Below are positions 15,275 through 24,027 of a stretch of DNA of 64,000 nucleotides, piece by piece; position 1 is the stretch's first letter; the number at the start of each line of letters is the position of its first letter. Below the pieces are notes generated by a model. That model did no database searches. It saw only the letters and a program-made list of their open reading frames with translations, and had not been told where the DNA came from. The position numbers and the translations under genes were made by a program. This DNA comes from Leifsonia sp040686855 (GTDB lineage Bacteria; Actinomycetota; Actinomycetes; Actinomycetales; Microbacteriaceae), in NCBI RefSeq assembly GCF_040686855.1, contig NZ_JBFBOG010000002.1, forward strand, positions 744,001-808,000. Direction: 5' to 3'.

Positions 15275-15988
15275 ATGACCTCCCCCACCACCGCCCGCCA
15301 GCAGGACCTCACCCTCCTCCTGATGCTCGCCCTCACCTTCTCGACCGGCATCGTGGATGCGGTCGGCTACCTCGGCCTCGACAAGGTCTTCGCGGGCAAC
15401 ATGACCGGCAACGTGGTCATCCTCGGCATGGCCCTGGTCGGCGCCGAAGGGCTGCCGTGGGTGGGGCCGCTGATCGCGCTGTTCGCGTTCATGGCCGGCG
15501 CCGTGATCGGCGGGAGGACGCTGCGCCGCGAATCCACGGGGTGGAACACGCGGACGAGCTGGTCGTTCACCGCGACGGCCGTGGCGCTCGCCGTGCTGAC
15601 GGTAATCCTCCTGATCACCGGCGGGGTGCCGCCGAAGCCGTGGGAGCTGGCGATCACGACGCTCCTGGCCGCGACCATGGGCTTCCAGGCGGCGGTCGCG
15701 CGGCACCTCGCCGTCAAGGATGTGACCACGGTCGTGGTCACGTCGACGATCACCGGCCTGGCTGCCGACTCGCGGCTCGCCGGCGGATCGGGTCAGCCGT
15801 GGCGCCGGCGTGCGGCCGCGGTCGTGCTGATCGCCCTCGGCGCGCTGGTCGGCGCGGCGCTGCTGCGGGTCCACATCGCGGTGCCGCTCGGCCTCGCCGC
15901 CGTGATCAGTGGTGCGGCCGCCGTGCTGGGACATCTCGCCGCGCACGAGGGCCGCGGCGAGCCCGCGCCCGCCGCGGCGAACGGCTGA
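15275..15988 (+). CDS. YoaK family (DUF1275) membrane protein
   Basis: A 237-residue membrane protein with about six hydrophobic segments. The DUF1275 signatures are visible: STGIVDAVGYLGLDKVFAGN followed by MTGNVV in the first third, and GFQAAVARHLAVKDVTTVVV with TSTITGL in the middle. GGAGG precedes the ATG. Members are widespread and of unknown function, with a transporter-like role suspected from the fold. The gene starts 19 bp after the metallophosphoesterase, so it may be co-transcribed with it. It ends 3 bp before a convergent permease gene. Confidence 0.85.
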   Translation: MTSPTTARQQDLTLLLMLALTFSTGIVDAVGYLGLDKVFAGNMTGNVVILGMALVGAEGLPWVGPLIALFAFMAGAVIGGRTLRRESTGWNTRTSWSFTATAVALAVLTVILLITGGVPPKPWELAITTLLAATMGFQAAVARHLAVKDVTTVVVTSTITGLAADSRLAGGSGQPWRRRAAAVVLIALGALVGAALLRVHIAVPLGLAAVISGAAAVLGHLAAHEGRGEPAPAAANG

Positions 15989-15991
15989 CCG

Positions 15992-17389
15992 TCAGCGCAC
16001 CTCCGACGGGGCGCCCTCGCGGGTGATGATCGCGGCGTCGCCGTCCTCGTCCAGCTTCATCCGGAGCGGCTTGCGGAAGGCGCGCGTCACGACCAGCAGC
16101 GTGATGATGCCGATCGTCAGCCAGACCAGGCCGTAGGTGAGGGCGTCCAGGTGCAGGTTCGCCCAGAGGACGCCGGTGAGCAGCATCCCGATCCCGGGCA
16201 GGACGATGTTGCGCACGATGTTCCTGCCGCCGCGGAACTCCTTGCGGCGCAGCGCGAAGTGGATGATGACCGTCGCGTTGACGACGGTGAAGGCGATGAG
16301 CGCGCCGAAGTTGATCATCGACGAGACGAATTCCAGCGTGAAGGCTGCAGCCAGCAGGGACACGACACCGACCAGCAGCACGGCGGTCGCCGGCGTGCGG
16401 AAGCGCGGGTGGATGTACGAGAGGGTCCGCGAGACACGGCCGCTGCCGTTGCGTGCCATGACGTAGATCATGCGGGACACGCTGGCGTGCGACGCCAGGC
16501 TGGACGCGACCGCTGCGGCGACGGCGGCCGAGACGAACAGGATCTGGAACAGCATCCCGCCGGTCTTCATGGCGATCTCGGGCAGGGTGTCGTCCGTGAA
16601 GTGGAAGCCCGCCATCGTCGGGAACCGCGACTGCGCGAACCAGGCCGCGATGAAGAAGATGGCGCCGCCGATCATCAGCGCCAGCACGATGGCCCTCGGG
16701 ACCGTCTTGGTGTCCTTCGCCTCCTCGGTGTACATCGTGATCGCGTCGAACCCGATGAAGGAGAAGCACACCACGGTCGCCCCGCCGATCACCGCGGCCA
16801 GATGCACGCCCGAATGGAACAGCGGCGCGAGGCTGAAGGCGGTGCCGTTCCCCGCGCCCCCGCTCAGCGCCGTCCAGGTGAGCGCCACGAACACGGCGAT
16901 CAGCACGATCTGGAAGACGACCAGGATGCCGTTCACCCGCGAGGTCGACGACATGCTGAACAGGTTCATCGCGGTGATGACGGCGACGTAGCCGACCACC
17001 CAGATCCATCCGGGGACCTGCGGGAAGAACGACTCGAGGTACAGCCGCACGATGAGCGCGTTGACCAGCGGCAGCAGCAGGTAGTCGAGCAGCGACGACC
17101 AGCCGACGAGGAAGCCGACGTTCGGGTGGATGGTCTCCGACGCGTAGGTGTACGCCGATCCCGCCGACGGGTAGACCCGCGTCATCCGGCCGTAGCTGAT
17201 CGCGGTGAACACCATCGCGATGAGCGCGAAGAGGTAGGCGGACGGCACGACGCCGTTCGTCTCGCCGGTGACGATGCCGAAGGTGTCGAACACGGTCATG
17301 GGCGTCATGTAGCCGAGGCCGAGTCCGACGATCGCCCAGAGGCCGAGGGATCGCCGCAGTTTCGCGGGTGCGGGTGCAGTGGTGGACAC
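15992..17389 (-). CDS. APC family permease, probable polyamine (putrescine) uptake
   Basis: A 465-residue amino acid-polyamine-organocation transporter with about 12 hydrophobic segments. It has the family's early glycine-rich GLGLGYMTPMTVFDTFG, then YPSAGSAYTYA, and CFSFIGFDAITMYTEEAKD in the middle of the protein. The sequence resembles the PuuP-like branch. It is divergent (159 bp) from a flavin amine oxidase of putrescine-oxidase type, which supports putrescine or a related amine as substrate, though transport of an amino acid cannot be excluded. Confidence 0.85.
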   Translation of the reverse strand: MSTTAPAPAKLRRSLGLWAIVGLGLGYMTPMTVFDTFGIVTGETNGVVPSAYLFALIAMVFTAISYGRMTRVYPSAGSAYTYASETIHPNVGFLVGWSSLLDYLLLPLVNALIVRLYLESFFPQVPGWIWVVGYVAVITAMNLFSMSSTSRVNGILVVFQIVLIAVFVALTWTALSGGAGNGTAFSLAPLFHSGVHLAAVIGGATVVCFSFIGFDAITMYTEEAKDTKTVPRAIVLALMIGGAIFFIAAWFAQSRFPTMAGFHFTDDTLPEIAMKTGGMLFQILFVSAAVAAAVASSLASHASVSRMIYVMARNGSGRVSRTLSYIHPRFRTPATAVLLVGVVSLLAAAFTLEFVSSMINFGALIAFTVVNATVIIHFALRRKEFRGGRNIVRNIVLPGIGMLLTGVLWANLHLDALTYGLVWLTIGIITLLVVTRAFRKPLRMKLDEDGDAAIITREGAPSEVR

Positions 17390-17548
17390 GCGAGCTCCTT
17401 CGCTCTTGTTCGGGGTCGGGCCATCGTAAACCCGTCGGCTACGAAATCCGAATCGAGAGCAGAGGATAACGAGGGTGAAAACGAAGATTCGCTATCGATT
17501 CAGTCGCGAAAATGGATTTCTACTGTCGATTCCGCTAATGTGCCCGGC

Positions 17549-18910
17549 ATGACCACCATCGAACGGGACGTCGTCGTCATCGGCGCAGGAGCCTCCGGAC
17601 TCACCGCCGCCACCGAACTCGTCAAGGCCGGCCTCACGGTCGCCGTGCTCGAGGCGCGCGACCGCGTCGGCGGCCGGCTCTGGACCGACGACATCGACGG
17701 CGCGACCCTCGAGATCGGCGGCCAGTGGGTGTCGCCCGACCAGGACGCGCTGATCGGCACGCTCGAGGAGCTGGGGCTCGAGACGTACTCGCGCTACCGC
17801 GAGGGCATCAACATCTACCTCGGCGAGAACGGCGAGCGCCGCACCTTCGAGGGCGAGATCTTCCCGGTCGCTCCGGCCACCGAGAAGGAGATCGTCGGCC
17901 TGATCGACCGTCTGGACGCGCTCGTCGCCGAGATCGACCCGGACCGTCCGTGGGCGCACCCGCGGGCGAAGGAGCTGGACGAGATCTCGTTCCGTCGCTG
18001 GCTCGAGACTCAGACGGACGACGAGGAGGCGCGGCGCAACATCGGCATGTTCATCGCCGGCGCCATGCTCACCAAGCCGGCCCACGCCTTCTCCGCCCTG
18101 CAGGCCCTGCTCATGGCGGCCAGCGCCGGAAGCTTCTCGAACCTGGTGGATGCGGACTTCATCCTGGACAAGCGGGTCAAGGGCGGCCTGCAGCAGGTTC
18201 CGCTGCTCCTCGCCGAGCGTCTTGGCGACGACGTGCACCTGAACGCCCCGGTGCGGACCCTGCGCTGGGACGAGACCGGCGTCACCGCGATCGCCGACGG
18301 CGTGGAGGTGCGCGCCCGGTTCGCGATCCTCGCCGTGCCGCCGGTGCTGATCAGCCGCATCTCGTACGAGCCGCCGCTGCCGCGCCGCCAGCAGCAGCTG
18401 CACCAGCACCTGTCGATGGGCTTCGTCATCAAGGTGCACGCGGTCTACGAGACGCCGTTCTGGCGCGACCTCGGCTACAGCGGCACCGCGTTCAGCCCGT
18501 ACGAGCTCGTCCACGAGGCGTACGACAACAGCTACGACGGCGACCCGCGCGGCACGCTGGTCGGCTTCGTCTCCGACGAGGCGGCCGACGACGTGTTCCG
18601 GCTCACCCCGGAGGAGCGCAAGGCCCGCATCCTCGAGTCGCTGTCGCACTACTACGGCGAGCAGGCGCTCAACCCGGTCGTGTACTACGAGAGCGACTGG
18701 GGCAGCGAGGAATGGACGCGCGGCGCCTATGCCGCGAGCTTCGACATGGGCGGCCTGGCGCGCTACGGCGCCGACCTGCGCACGCCGGTCGGCCCCATCC
18801 ACTTCTCGTGCAGCGACATGGCGGGCAAGGGCTACCAGCACGTCGATGGCGCGATCCGCGTCGGCCGCGAGACCGCAGCGGCGATCATCGGGGCGCTGCT
18901 GCCGGCGTAG
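17549..18910 (+). CDS. Flavin-containing amine oxidase, putrescine-oxidase-like
   Basis: A 453-residue FAD enzyme that oxidises an amine to aldehyde, ammonia and peroxide. The N-terminal dinucleotide motif is VIGAGASGLTAATELVKAG (from residue 10) followed by EARDRVGGRLWT and LEIGGQWVSPDQ, diagnostic of the monoamine-oxidase family; the C-terminal FAD contact is GYQHVDGAIRVGRETA. There is no signal peptide, so it is cytoplasmic. ATG 17549 has TAATGT 7 nt upstream (leaderless). Its length and the divergent polyamine-type permease favour putrescine oxidase, giving 4-aminobutanal, which could feed the gabTD genes elsewhere in the window. Confidence 0.85.
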   Translation: MTTIERDVVVIGAGASGLTAATELVKAGLTVAVLEARDRVGGRLWTDDIDGATLEIGGQWVSPDQDALIGTLEELGLETYSRYREGINIYLGENGERRTFEGEIFPVAPATEKEIVGLIDRLDALVAEIDPDRPWAHPRAKELDEISFRRWLETQTDDEEARRNIGMFIAGAMLTKPAHAFSALQALLMAASAGSFSNLVDADFILDKRVKGGLQQVPLLLAERLGDDVHLNAPVRTLRWDETGVTAIADGVEVRARFAILAVPPVLISRISYEPPLPRRQQQLHQHLSMGFVIKVHAVYETPFWRDLGYSGTAFSPYELVHEAYDNSYDGDPRGTLVGFVSDEAADDVFRLTPEERKARILESLSHYYGEQALNPVVYYESDWGSEEWTRGAYAASFDMGGLARYGADLRTPVGPIHFSCSDMAGKGYQHVDGAIRVGRETAAAIIGALLPA

Positions 18911-18924
18911 CGGAGAATCGGGGG

Positions 18925-19248
18925 ATGGAGCCCCGCTACTGTCCCAGCCGCCGCGGCGGGCGGCCGTGCACGCGGCCGCTCGGCCATCCCGGCCTGCACC
19001 GGTACCAGGGCGCGATGTGGTCGGATGCGGGCGCCGATCCCGCGCGCTGCCCCGGCTCCGGCGAGCCGGGCGAACCCGCGGTGGCCCTCGGCGACGGGTG
19101 GCCCGATGGACGCGCGGCGTGCCCGCACTGCCAGCGCTTCGTCCCGCTGACCGAGGGGCGCCTGGTGGCGCACGACACGACCGACCCGGAGGAGTCCGAC
19201 GACGAGATCGCCCACCGCCGCGCCTGGTTCAACGCGCACGGCTGGTGA
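18925..19248 (+). CDS. Small Cys/His-rich hypothetical protein
   Basis: A 107-residue protein of unknown function. It has an N-terminal CPSRRGGRPCTRPLGHPGLH segment (Cys6, Cys15 and His residues) and a C-terminal CPHCQRFVPL pair followed by acidic residues, so one or two small zinc sites are likely. It starts 14 bp after the amine oxidase, with GGGGG just upstream of the ATG, and may be co-transcribed with it. Proteins of this look are common single-copy hypotheticals in related actinobacteria. No enzymatic motif is visible. Confidence 0.65.
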   Translation: MEPRYCPSRRGGRPCTRPLGHPGLHRYQGAMWSDAGADPARCPGSGEPGEPAVALGDGWPDGRAACPHCQRFVPLTEGRLVAHDTTDPEESDDEIAHRRAWFNAHGW

Positions 19249-19251
19249 GGG

Positions 19252-20085
19252 TCAGGCGACCCGGTTCTCCCGCACGCGCCCGCGGATGAAGATGATCGCG
19301 AGCAGTCCCGCGACGACGAACAGGATGTTGAACGGGCCGGCGAGGGCGAGCAGCGGGTTCTGCGTCCCGCCGGTCGCGACGTCGATGCCCCCCGAGGCGA
19401 GGAACGTCGTCGGGTCGGTGAGGGCATGGATGAGCATCGGCCAGACGAGGTTGCCGGTGACGCGCAGGACCAGGTACATCATCATCCCGAACCCGAAGGC
19501 GAACACGACGGTCAGGAGGACCGTGAGCGGCGGCTGACCCGTCAGCACGTTGACCGAGTGGAGCAGTGCGAACAGCGCCGACGAGATGACGGCGACGACG
19601 ACCTCGCGAAAGCCCGCGTCGCGCAGGATCTTCACCGCGATACCGCGTGTGAGCAGCTCCTCGGTGAAGCCGATGAACAGACCGGAGAGGAACGTCAGCG
19701 CCACCACGCCGGGAGGGAATCGGCCGTAGTCGATGCCGGCGAGCCGCAGTGCGATCGGGACGACCGTGAGCACGACCGCGATCCACATCCACCACCGGCC
19801 GCGGATGGGCTGCGGCCCGAACAGCGGACGGAACCACCGGACGGAGGCGACGAACGCGAGCAGCACGACCGCGCCGATGACGAGCGGCAGCAGCAGCCCG
19901 ATGAGCACGCTCCGCGCATCCGCGAACAGGTCAGCGCTGACCCCCGCGCCCCAGAGGACGCCGACGAGGAGGGAGGCTGCTTCGTAGAGGACCAGGTAGG
20001 CGACGGCGGCGAGCAGGGCTTTCCACCACCGGCCGCGGTCCCAGAATCGACGCCAACCGTTCACGCTTCCGCCCCGGGTCCCCAT
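19252..20085 (-). CDS. CPBP family intramembrane metalloprotease
   Basis: A 277-residue membrane protein with about eight hydrophobic segments. It carries the CPBP/CAAX-protease motif EELLTRG (EExxxR, about residue 176), the second-motif region FALLHSVNVL, and a later LVWPMLIHALTD with the conserved His. ATG at 20083-20085 has TAGCCT 6 nt upstream (leaderless); an internal GTG seven codons later is an alternative. Family members cleave membrane peptides or prenylated proteins, in bacteria often linked to bacteriocin self-immunity; the substrate here is unknown. Confidence 0.87.
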   Translation of the reverse strand: MGTRGGSVNGWRRFWDRGRWWKALLAAVAYLVLYEAASLLVGVLWGAGVSADLFADARSVLIGLLLPLVIGAVVLLAFVASVRWFRPLFGPQPIRGRWWMWIAVVLTVVPIALRLAGIDYGRFPPGVVALTFLSGLFIGFTEELLTRGIAVKILRDAGFREVVVAVISSALFALLHSVNVLTGQPPLTVLLTVVFAFGFGMMMYLVLRVTGNLVWPMLIHALTDPTTFLASGGIDVATGGTQNPLLALAGPFNILFVVAGLLAIIFIRGRVRENRVA

Positions 20086-20105
20086 GGGTCGAGGCTAGCA
20101 GTCGG

Positions 20106-22013
20106 TCAGATCTCGACGTCGCTGCCCATCGTCACCGTGCGCAGCGGCGGCAGGTTGAAGCGCGCGGCCGGGTCGGCCGCGTTGTGCGCCAGCCCGACGA
20201 ACAGCGATCGGCGCCAGCGCACCATCCCGTGCGCTCGGGTGGTGCGGATCGCGCCGCGCGAGATGAAGTACGACGCCGACATGAAGTCGCCCGCGTCGAG
20301 CGGGAGCACCCCCAGCCGGCAGGCCTGGCGGAGGGCCCGCGGGATGTCCTGCTCGTCCGAGAAGCCGAAGCGGATGCTCAGGTGCTCGATCCCGTCGTCC
20401 ACATAACCGAGGTCGTCGTAGTCGAAGGCGTCCGCCGGCGGCACGTGCGGTACCTGCGCCGTCGTGATCGACACGATGATGACGTGCTCGTGGAGAATGT
20501 GGTTGTGCTTGACGTTGGCCCGCAGCGCCAGCGGGGTGGTGTCCTTGTTCGGGTGCGGGAAGATCCCGATCCCAGGCACGCGCGGCAGGTTCTGGTCGCG
20601 CACCTGCTCGATGAACTCGACCAGCGACCCCTCCTTGCGCTTCCGGTCCTCCTGCACCAGCTGCCGGCCGCGCCGCCAGGTCGTCATGATGAGGATGACC
20701 GCGGCCGCGATGAGCAACGGCACCCAGCCGCCGTTGACGATCTTCGACAGGTTGCCGGCGAGGAAGGCCAGCTCCAGGCCGCCGAACGCCACCGCGGCCA
20801 GGATGATCTTCCACGGCGCCCAGTGCCACAGCGGCCGGGCGACGATGAGGAGGAGGATCGTGTCCACGACCAGCGCACCCGTGACCGAGATGCCGTAGGC
20901 GGTCGACAGTCGGTCGGACGACCCGAAGGCGAGCATCACGGCCATGACGCCGATGAACAGCAGGATGTTGATCGCCGGCAGATAGATCTGGCCGCCCTCG
21001 TGCTTCGACGTCTGCCGGATGGTGAGGGGCGGGAGCAGGCCGAGCTGCACGGCCTGCCGCGACAGCGAGAAAGCACCGGAGATCACGGCCTGGCTGGCGA
21101 TCACGGTCGCCGCTGTCGCGAGGATGACGACGGGGAGGCGGCCCCACTCCGGGATCAGCAGGAAGAAGGGGTTCGCCCGCGCCGCCGGGTCGTGCAGGAT
21201 GAGCGACGCCTGCCCGAGGTAGTTGAGCGTCAGCGCCGGGAACACCAGGAAGAACCAGGCCCGGCGGATGGGCGAGCGCCCGAAGTGGCCCATGTCGGCA
21301 TACAGCGCCTCCGCGCCGGTGATGACCAGCACGACCGCTCCGAGCGCGATGAACGAGATGACCGGATGCGCGACGATGAAGACGACGGCGTAGGTCGGCG
21401 ACAGCCCGAGCAGCACCGACGGGTGCGGGATGACCTGCGCGAGACCGGCGACGGCCAGCACGGTGAACCACAGCACCATAACGGGGCCGAAGAGGACGCC
21501 CACCTTTGCCGTCCCGAACCGCTGCACGGCGAACAGCGCCACGAGGATGACCGCGGCGATCGGGATGACCATCTGCGAGATGGCCGGGAGGGTGACGTGC
21601 AGACCTTCGACGGCGGAGAGGACGCTGATGGCCGGCGTGATGATCGAGTCGCCGTAGAACAGCGAGACGCCGACGATGCCGACGACCAGGAGCATCCCGG
21701 CCTTGGACGCCTTGCCGGCGTAGAGGCGCTTCGCGAGCGCGGCCAGCGCCATGACGCCGCCCTCGCCGTCGTTGTCCGCGCGCATCAGGATCGTGACGTA
21801 TTTGATCGACACGATGATCGTGATGCTCCAGAACATCAGCGAGATCACGCCGTACACGTCGCCCTGGTCGGGGCGCACAGCGCCGCCGTCCAGGAGGAAC
21901 ACCGTTTTGAGCGCGTAGAGCGGACTCGTTCCGATGTCGCCGAAGACGACGCCCAGCGCCGCCAGTGCGGCGCCGAGCATCAGCTTCCGGCCGGGACCAC
22001 CGGCGCGGTTCAT
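20106..22013 (-). CDS. kup: KUP-type potassium uptake transporter
   Basis: A 635-residue K+/H+ symporter. It opens with LGVVFGDIGTSPLYALKTVF, the Kup signature, then about 12 hydrophobic segments including SLFYGDSIITPAISVLSAVE, and a soluble C-terminal domain of about 150 residues. ATG at 22011-22013 is preferred over a GTG 63 bp upstream because that GTG lies in a hairpin that ends the cspA transcript. No c-di-AMP riboswitch-like leader fits in the 92-bp gap. It lies on the same strand downstream of the cold-shock gene. Confidence 0.92.
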   Translation of the reverse strand: MNRAGGPGRKLMLGAALAALGVVFGDIGTSPLYALKTVFLLDGGAVRPDQGDVYGVISLMFWSITIIVSIKYVTILMRADNDGEGGVMALAALAKRLYAGKASKAGMLLVVGIVGVSLFYGDSIITPAISVLSAVEGLHVTLPAISQMVIPIAAVILVALFAVQRFGTAKVGVLFGPVMVLWFTVLAVAGLAQVIPHPSVLLGLSPTYAVVFIVAHPVISFIALGAVVLVITGAEALYADMGHFGRSPIRRAWFFLVFPALTLNYLGQASLILHDPAARANPFFLLIPEWGRLPVVILATAATVIASQAVISGAFSLSRQAVQLGLLPPLTIRQTSKHEGGQIYLPAINILLFIGVMAVMLAFGSSDRLSTAYGISVTGALVVDTILLLIVARPLWHWAPWKIILAAVAFGGLELAFLAGNLSKIVNGGWVPLLIAAAVILIMTTWRRGRQLVQEDRKRKEGSLVEFIEQVRDQNLPRVPGIGIFPHPNKDTTPLALRANVKHNHILHEHVIIVSITTAQVPHVPPADAFDYDDLGYVDDGIEHLSIRFGFSDEQDIPRALRQACRLGVLPLDAGDFMSASYFISRGAIRTTRAHGMVRWRRSLFVGLAHNAADPAARFNLPPLRTVTMGSDVEI

Positions 22014-22062
22014 CCCGCTGCCGGCTCCCGTCGGGGCTTTCGCCCCGTGTATACGCAGATCA

Positions 22063-22098
22063 CCCACGAGCGACACCGTACGCCGGTGTCGCCGTGGG
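22063..22098 (-). terminator. Hairpin after the cold-shock gene
   Basis: CCCAC-G-A-G-CGACACC (22063-22077) pairs with GGTGTCG-C-C-GTGGG (22085-22098) with a single bulged A and a 7-nt loop. It sits 8 bp past the cspA stop on the minus strand and separates cspA from kup. No T-tract. Confidence 0.6.
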
Positions 22099-22105
22099 CG
22101 GACTG

Positions 22106-22309
22106 TCAGAGGGGGCGGATGTTCGCAGCCTGGGGACCCTTGGGGCCCTGAGCCAGGTCGTACTCGACCTTCTGGTTCTCTTCGAGGTTGCGGAAGCCAT
22201 TGCCGGAGATCTCGCTGTAGTGGGCGAAGACGTCGGCGCTGCCGTCATCCGGGGCGATGAAGCCGTACCCCTTCTCCGAGTTGAACCACTTGACGGTGCC
22301 TTGTGCCAT
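22106..22309 (-). CDS. cspA: Cold-shock domain protein
   Basis: A 67-residue single cold-shock domain that binds single-stranded RNA and DNA and melts secondary structure. RNP1 (KGYGFIAPDD, about 13-22) and RNP2-like DVFAHYSEI (about 26-34) are intact, and the N-terminal GTVKWFNSEK is canonical. AAAGGA lies about 10 nt upstream of the ATG. Followed by a hairpin, so it is probably monocistronic. The symbol is a family label; paralogs usually exist elsewhere in such genomes. Confidence 0.95.
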   Translation of the reverse strand: MAQGTVKWFNSEKGYGFIAPDDGSADVFAHYSEISGNGFRNLEENQKVEYDLAQGPKGPQAANIRPL

Positions 22310-22364
22310 CGTTCTTTCGTCCTTTCATGCCCGATGCAGAAGCTCTTTCAGGCGCCGGACGCTC

Positions 22365-23252
22365 TCATCGTACACGGGCGCGCGCAGCCAGTGTCCGTAT
22401 GACGTCGGCCACCTCGTCGGGGCGCTCCTCCGCCATGTAGTGCCCGGCGGTGGTCGGCTGGTACGTGAGGTCGTCGGACCAGGCGCCCCAGATGGCCGTC
22501 GGGTCGAAGCCGAGCTGCGCTCCCCAGTCCTGCGAGAGGACGCCCAGCGGCATCTCCAGACGGCGTCCGGCCTCCCGGTCCGCGCGGTCCAGCTCGAGGT
22601 CGACGCCGGAGCTGGCCCGGAAGTCCGCGACGATCGACGGGACGGCGGCGACCGAGCTCTCGATGTAGTGGCGCCGCAGCTCCGGCGTGAAGGTGTTGCC
22701 GTCGGAGTCCCACGCGTCGAGGAAGGAGGCGACGAAGTCCTCGGCGACCGCGGCGATCATCCGCTCGGGCAGGCCCTTCGGCTGCGCCATGAGATAGAGG
22801 TGCCAGGCGACTTTCGCGTCCACGCCGTGGAGCACGCCCCAGGTGTCGAGGGTCGGCAGCACATCGAGGATGCCGAGGTACTGCACCGCCTCCGGGTGGT
22901 CGAGGGCGGCGCGCACGCCCACGAGGGCGCCGCGGTCGTGACCGACCAGGCCGAACCGATCGTGGCCCAGCGCGGTCGCGACCGCCACCACGTCGTCGCC
23001 CATCGTCCGCTTGGAGTAGGTCTCGGGGCCGTCCTCCTCCGGCTTCCCGCTCCGGCCGTAACCGCGCAGATCGGGCACGATCACGGTGTGGTCGTCGGCG
23101 AGCCGCCGGGCGACCTCGCTCCACATGACGTGGGTCTGCGGGAAGCCGTGCAGCAGTATCACGGCGGGGCCGTGGCCGCCGTGGGCGACGTTGAGCGGCA
23201 CGCCGCCGCTGCCGGGGATGGTGCGGTAGTCGAAGCCGTCGATGGTGGTCAT
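22365..23252 (-). CDS. Alpha/beta hydrolase, haloacid-dehalogenase/epoxide-hydrolase type
   Basis: A 295-residue alpha/beta hydrolase. HGFPQTHVMW (oxyanion region, from residue 35), DLRGYGRSGKP, and the nucleophile elbow GHDRGAL with Asp106 rather than Ser place it in the Asp-nucleophile group (epoxide hydrolases, fluoroacetate dehalogenases). A C-terminal TAGHYMAEE supplies the catalytic His. The cap region contains WHLYLMAQP. Its ATG overlaps the stop of the TetR gene (ATGA), so it is in that regulator's operon and probably under its control. Substrate not determinable. Confidence 0.88.
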   Translation of the reverse strand: MTTIDGFDYRTIPGSGGVPLNVAHGGHGPAVILLHGFPQTHVMWSEVARRLADDHTVIVPDLRGYGRSGKPEEDGPETYSKRTMGDDVVAVATALGHDRFGLVGHDRGALVGVRAALDHPEAVQYLGILDVLPTLDTWGVLHGVDAKVAWHLYLMAQPKGLPERMIAAVAEDFVASFLDAWDSDGNTFTPELRRHYIESSVAAVPSIVADFRASSGVDLELDRADREAGRRLEMPLGVLSQDWGAQLGFDPTAIWGAWSDDLTYQPTTAGHYMAEERPDEVADVIRTLAARARVR

Positions 23253-23932
23253 CGGGGGAGTCCTTCCGGATCGGGGTCGGTGGGTTCGGCGGGGGCGGGA
23301 TGGCCCGAGAAGATGCCGAGCGGGAGCGCGCCGGCGCGGCCGGCGGTCGCGCGGAGTGCGGGGATCAGGATGGTGTCGACCAGTGCCTCCAGGTACGCGT
23401 CGGTGGTCTCCAGGCCGTTGAGCCGGCGGAGCAGCAGGAGGCTGCCGGTGATCTCCTCGAAGGGGAACGGGTCGACGCCCCCTGGCAGCTCGCCGCGCGC
23501 CGCCGCGGCCGCGATCACGGAGGCGGGGAGCCGTCCGCCGGTCGGGCCGACGCTGTGCTCGATCGCGTCGCCGAGCTCCGGATCCTCGAACCCGGCCTGC
23601 AGCAGAGCGAGCGCCGTGTGGCCGTCGGTCGACTGCATGGTGGTGAGGAGCCGGTTGCAGAGGGCGAGCAGGTCGCCGCGCAGAGATCCGGTGTCGATCT
23701 CATCCGGACCCTCGCGGCGGGCGGGACCCGCTTTGAGAGCGGCGACGACCATGTCCCGCTTGGTCTTCCAGCGGCGGTACAGCGTCGGCTTGGAGGCGCC
23801 GGCGCGCCGGGCCACCTCCTCGAACGTCACGCCGTCGTAGCCGCGCTCGGTGAGCAGCGCGTTGACGGCGGCGAGGATCGCCGCCTCCCGCTCCGCATCC
23901 CGCGGCCGGCCGGCACTCTTTGAATACGACAC
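23249..23932 (-). CDS. TetR/AcrR family regulator
   Basis: A 227-residue TetR regulator. After SKSAGRPRDAEREAAIL comes the helix-turn-helix region GYDGVTFEEVARRAGASKPT and LYRRWKTKRDM, followed by a helical ligand domain. GTG at 23930-23932 is chosen because TACGAT lies 7 nt upstream; a longer in-frame GTG/ATG extension is less likely. The start is covered by an ATACG-N8-CGTAT repeat, so autorepression is plausible. The downstream alpha/beta hydrolase is translationally coupled and is the likely effector gene. Confidence 0.88.
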   Translation of the reverse strand: MSYSKSAGRPRDAEREAAILAAVNALLTERGYDGVTFEEVARRAGASKPTLYRRWKTKRDMVVAALKAGPARREGPDEIDTGSLRGDLLALCNRLLTTMQSTDGHTALALLQAGFEDPELGDAIEHSVGPTGGRLPASVIAAAAARGELPGGVDPFPFEEITGSLLLLRRLNGLETTDAYLEALVDTILIPALRATAGRAGALPLGIFSGHPAPAEPTDPDPEGLPR

Positions 23933-23945
23933 GTTCCGTATCGTA
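23924..23945 (-). promoter_or_regulatory. Leaderless promoter and TetR-type operator of the hydrolase operon
   Basis: ATACG (23924-23928) and CGTAT (23937-23941) form an inverted repeat with an 8-bp centre that spans the start codon and abuts the -10-like TACGAT (minus strand, 23940-23945). Binding here would block initiation. The operator role is inferred. Confidence 0.5.
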
Positions 23946-23967
23946 ACACGTGGCGCGCCCGGCCTCA

Positions 23968-24027
23968 TCTACTGGTCGCAACACGCCGTTATGGCACTGG
24001 CCGTAACGGCGTGTTGCGACCACTAGA
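23968..24027. terminator. 60-bp near-perfect palindrome overlapping the stop of a TetR gene
   Basis: Left arm 23968-23991 and right arm 24004-24027 pair over 24 positions with one C-C mismatch, and the loop can add GGC/GCC around ACTG. It contains the TAG stop (24023-24025) of the upstream minus-strand TetR gene and lies 36 bp upstream of the next one, so it probably terminates transcription. Its length and perfection exceed what termination needs; it could be a REP-like element. Confidence 0.6.

Noticed and set aside
22014..22076. GTG at 22076 as the kup start
   Set aside because: It lies inside the cspA terminator stem and adds 21 residues unlike Kup N-termini; ATG at 22013 fits the family.
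22014..22105. c-di-AMP (ydaO-type) riboswitch before kup
   Set aside because: The 92-bp gap is too short, and its main structure is a simple hairpin best read as the cspA terminator, plus a small GGGGC-GAAA-GCCCC stem.
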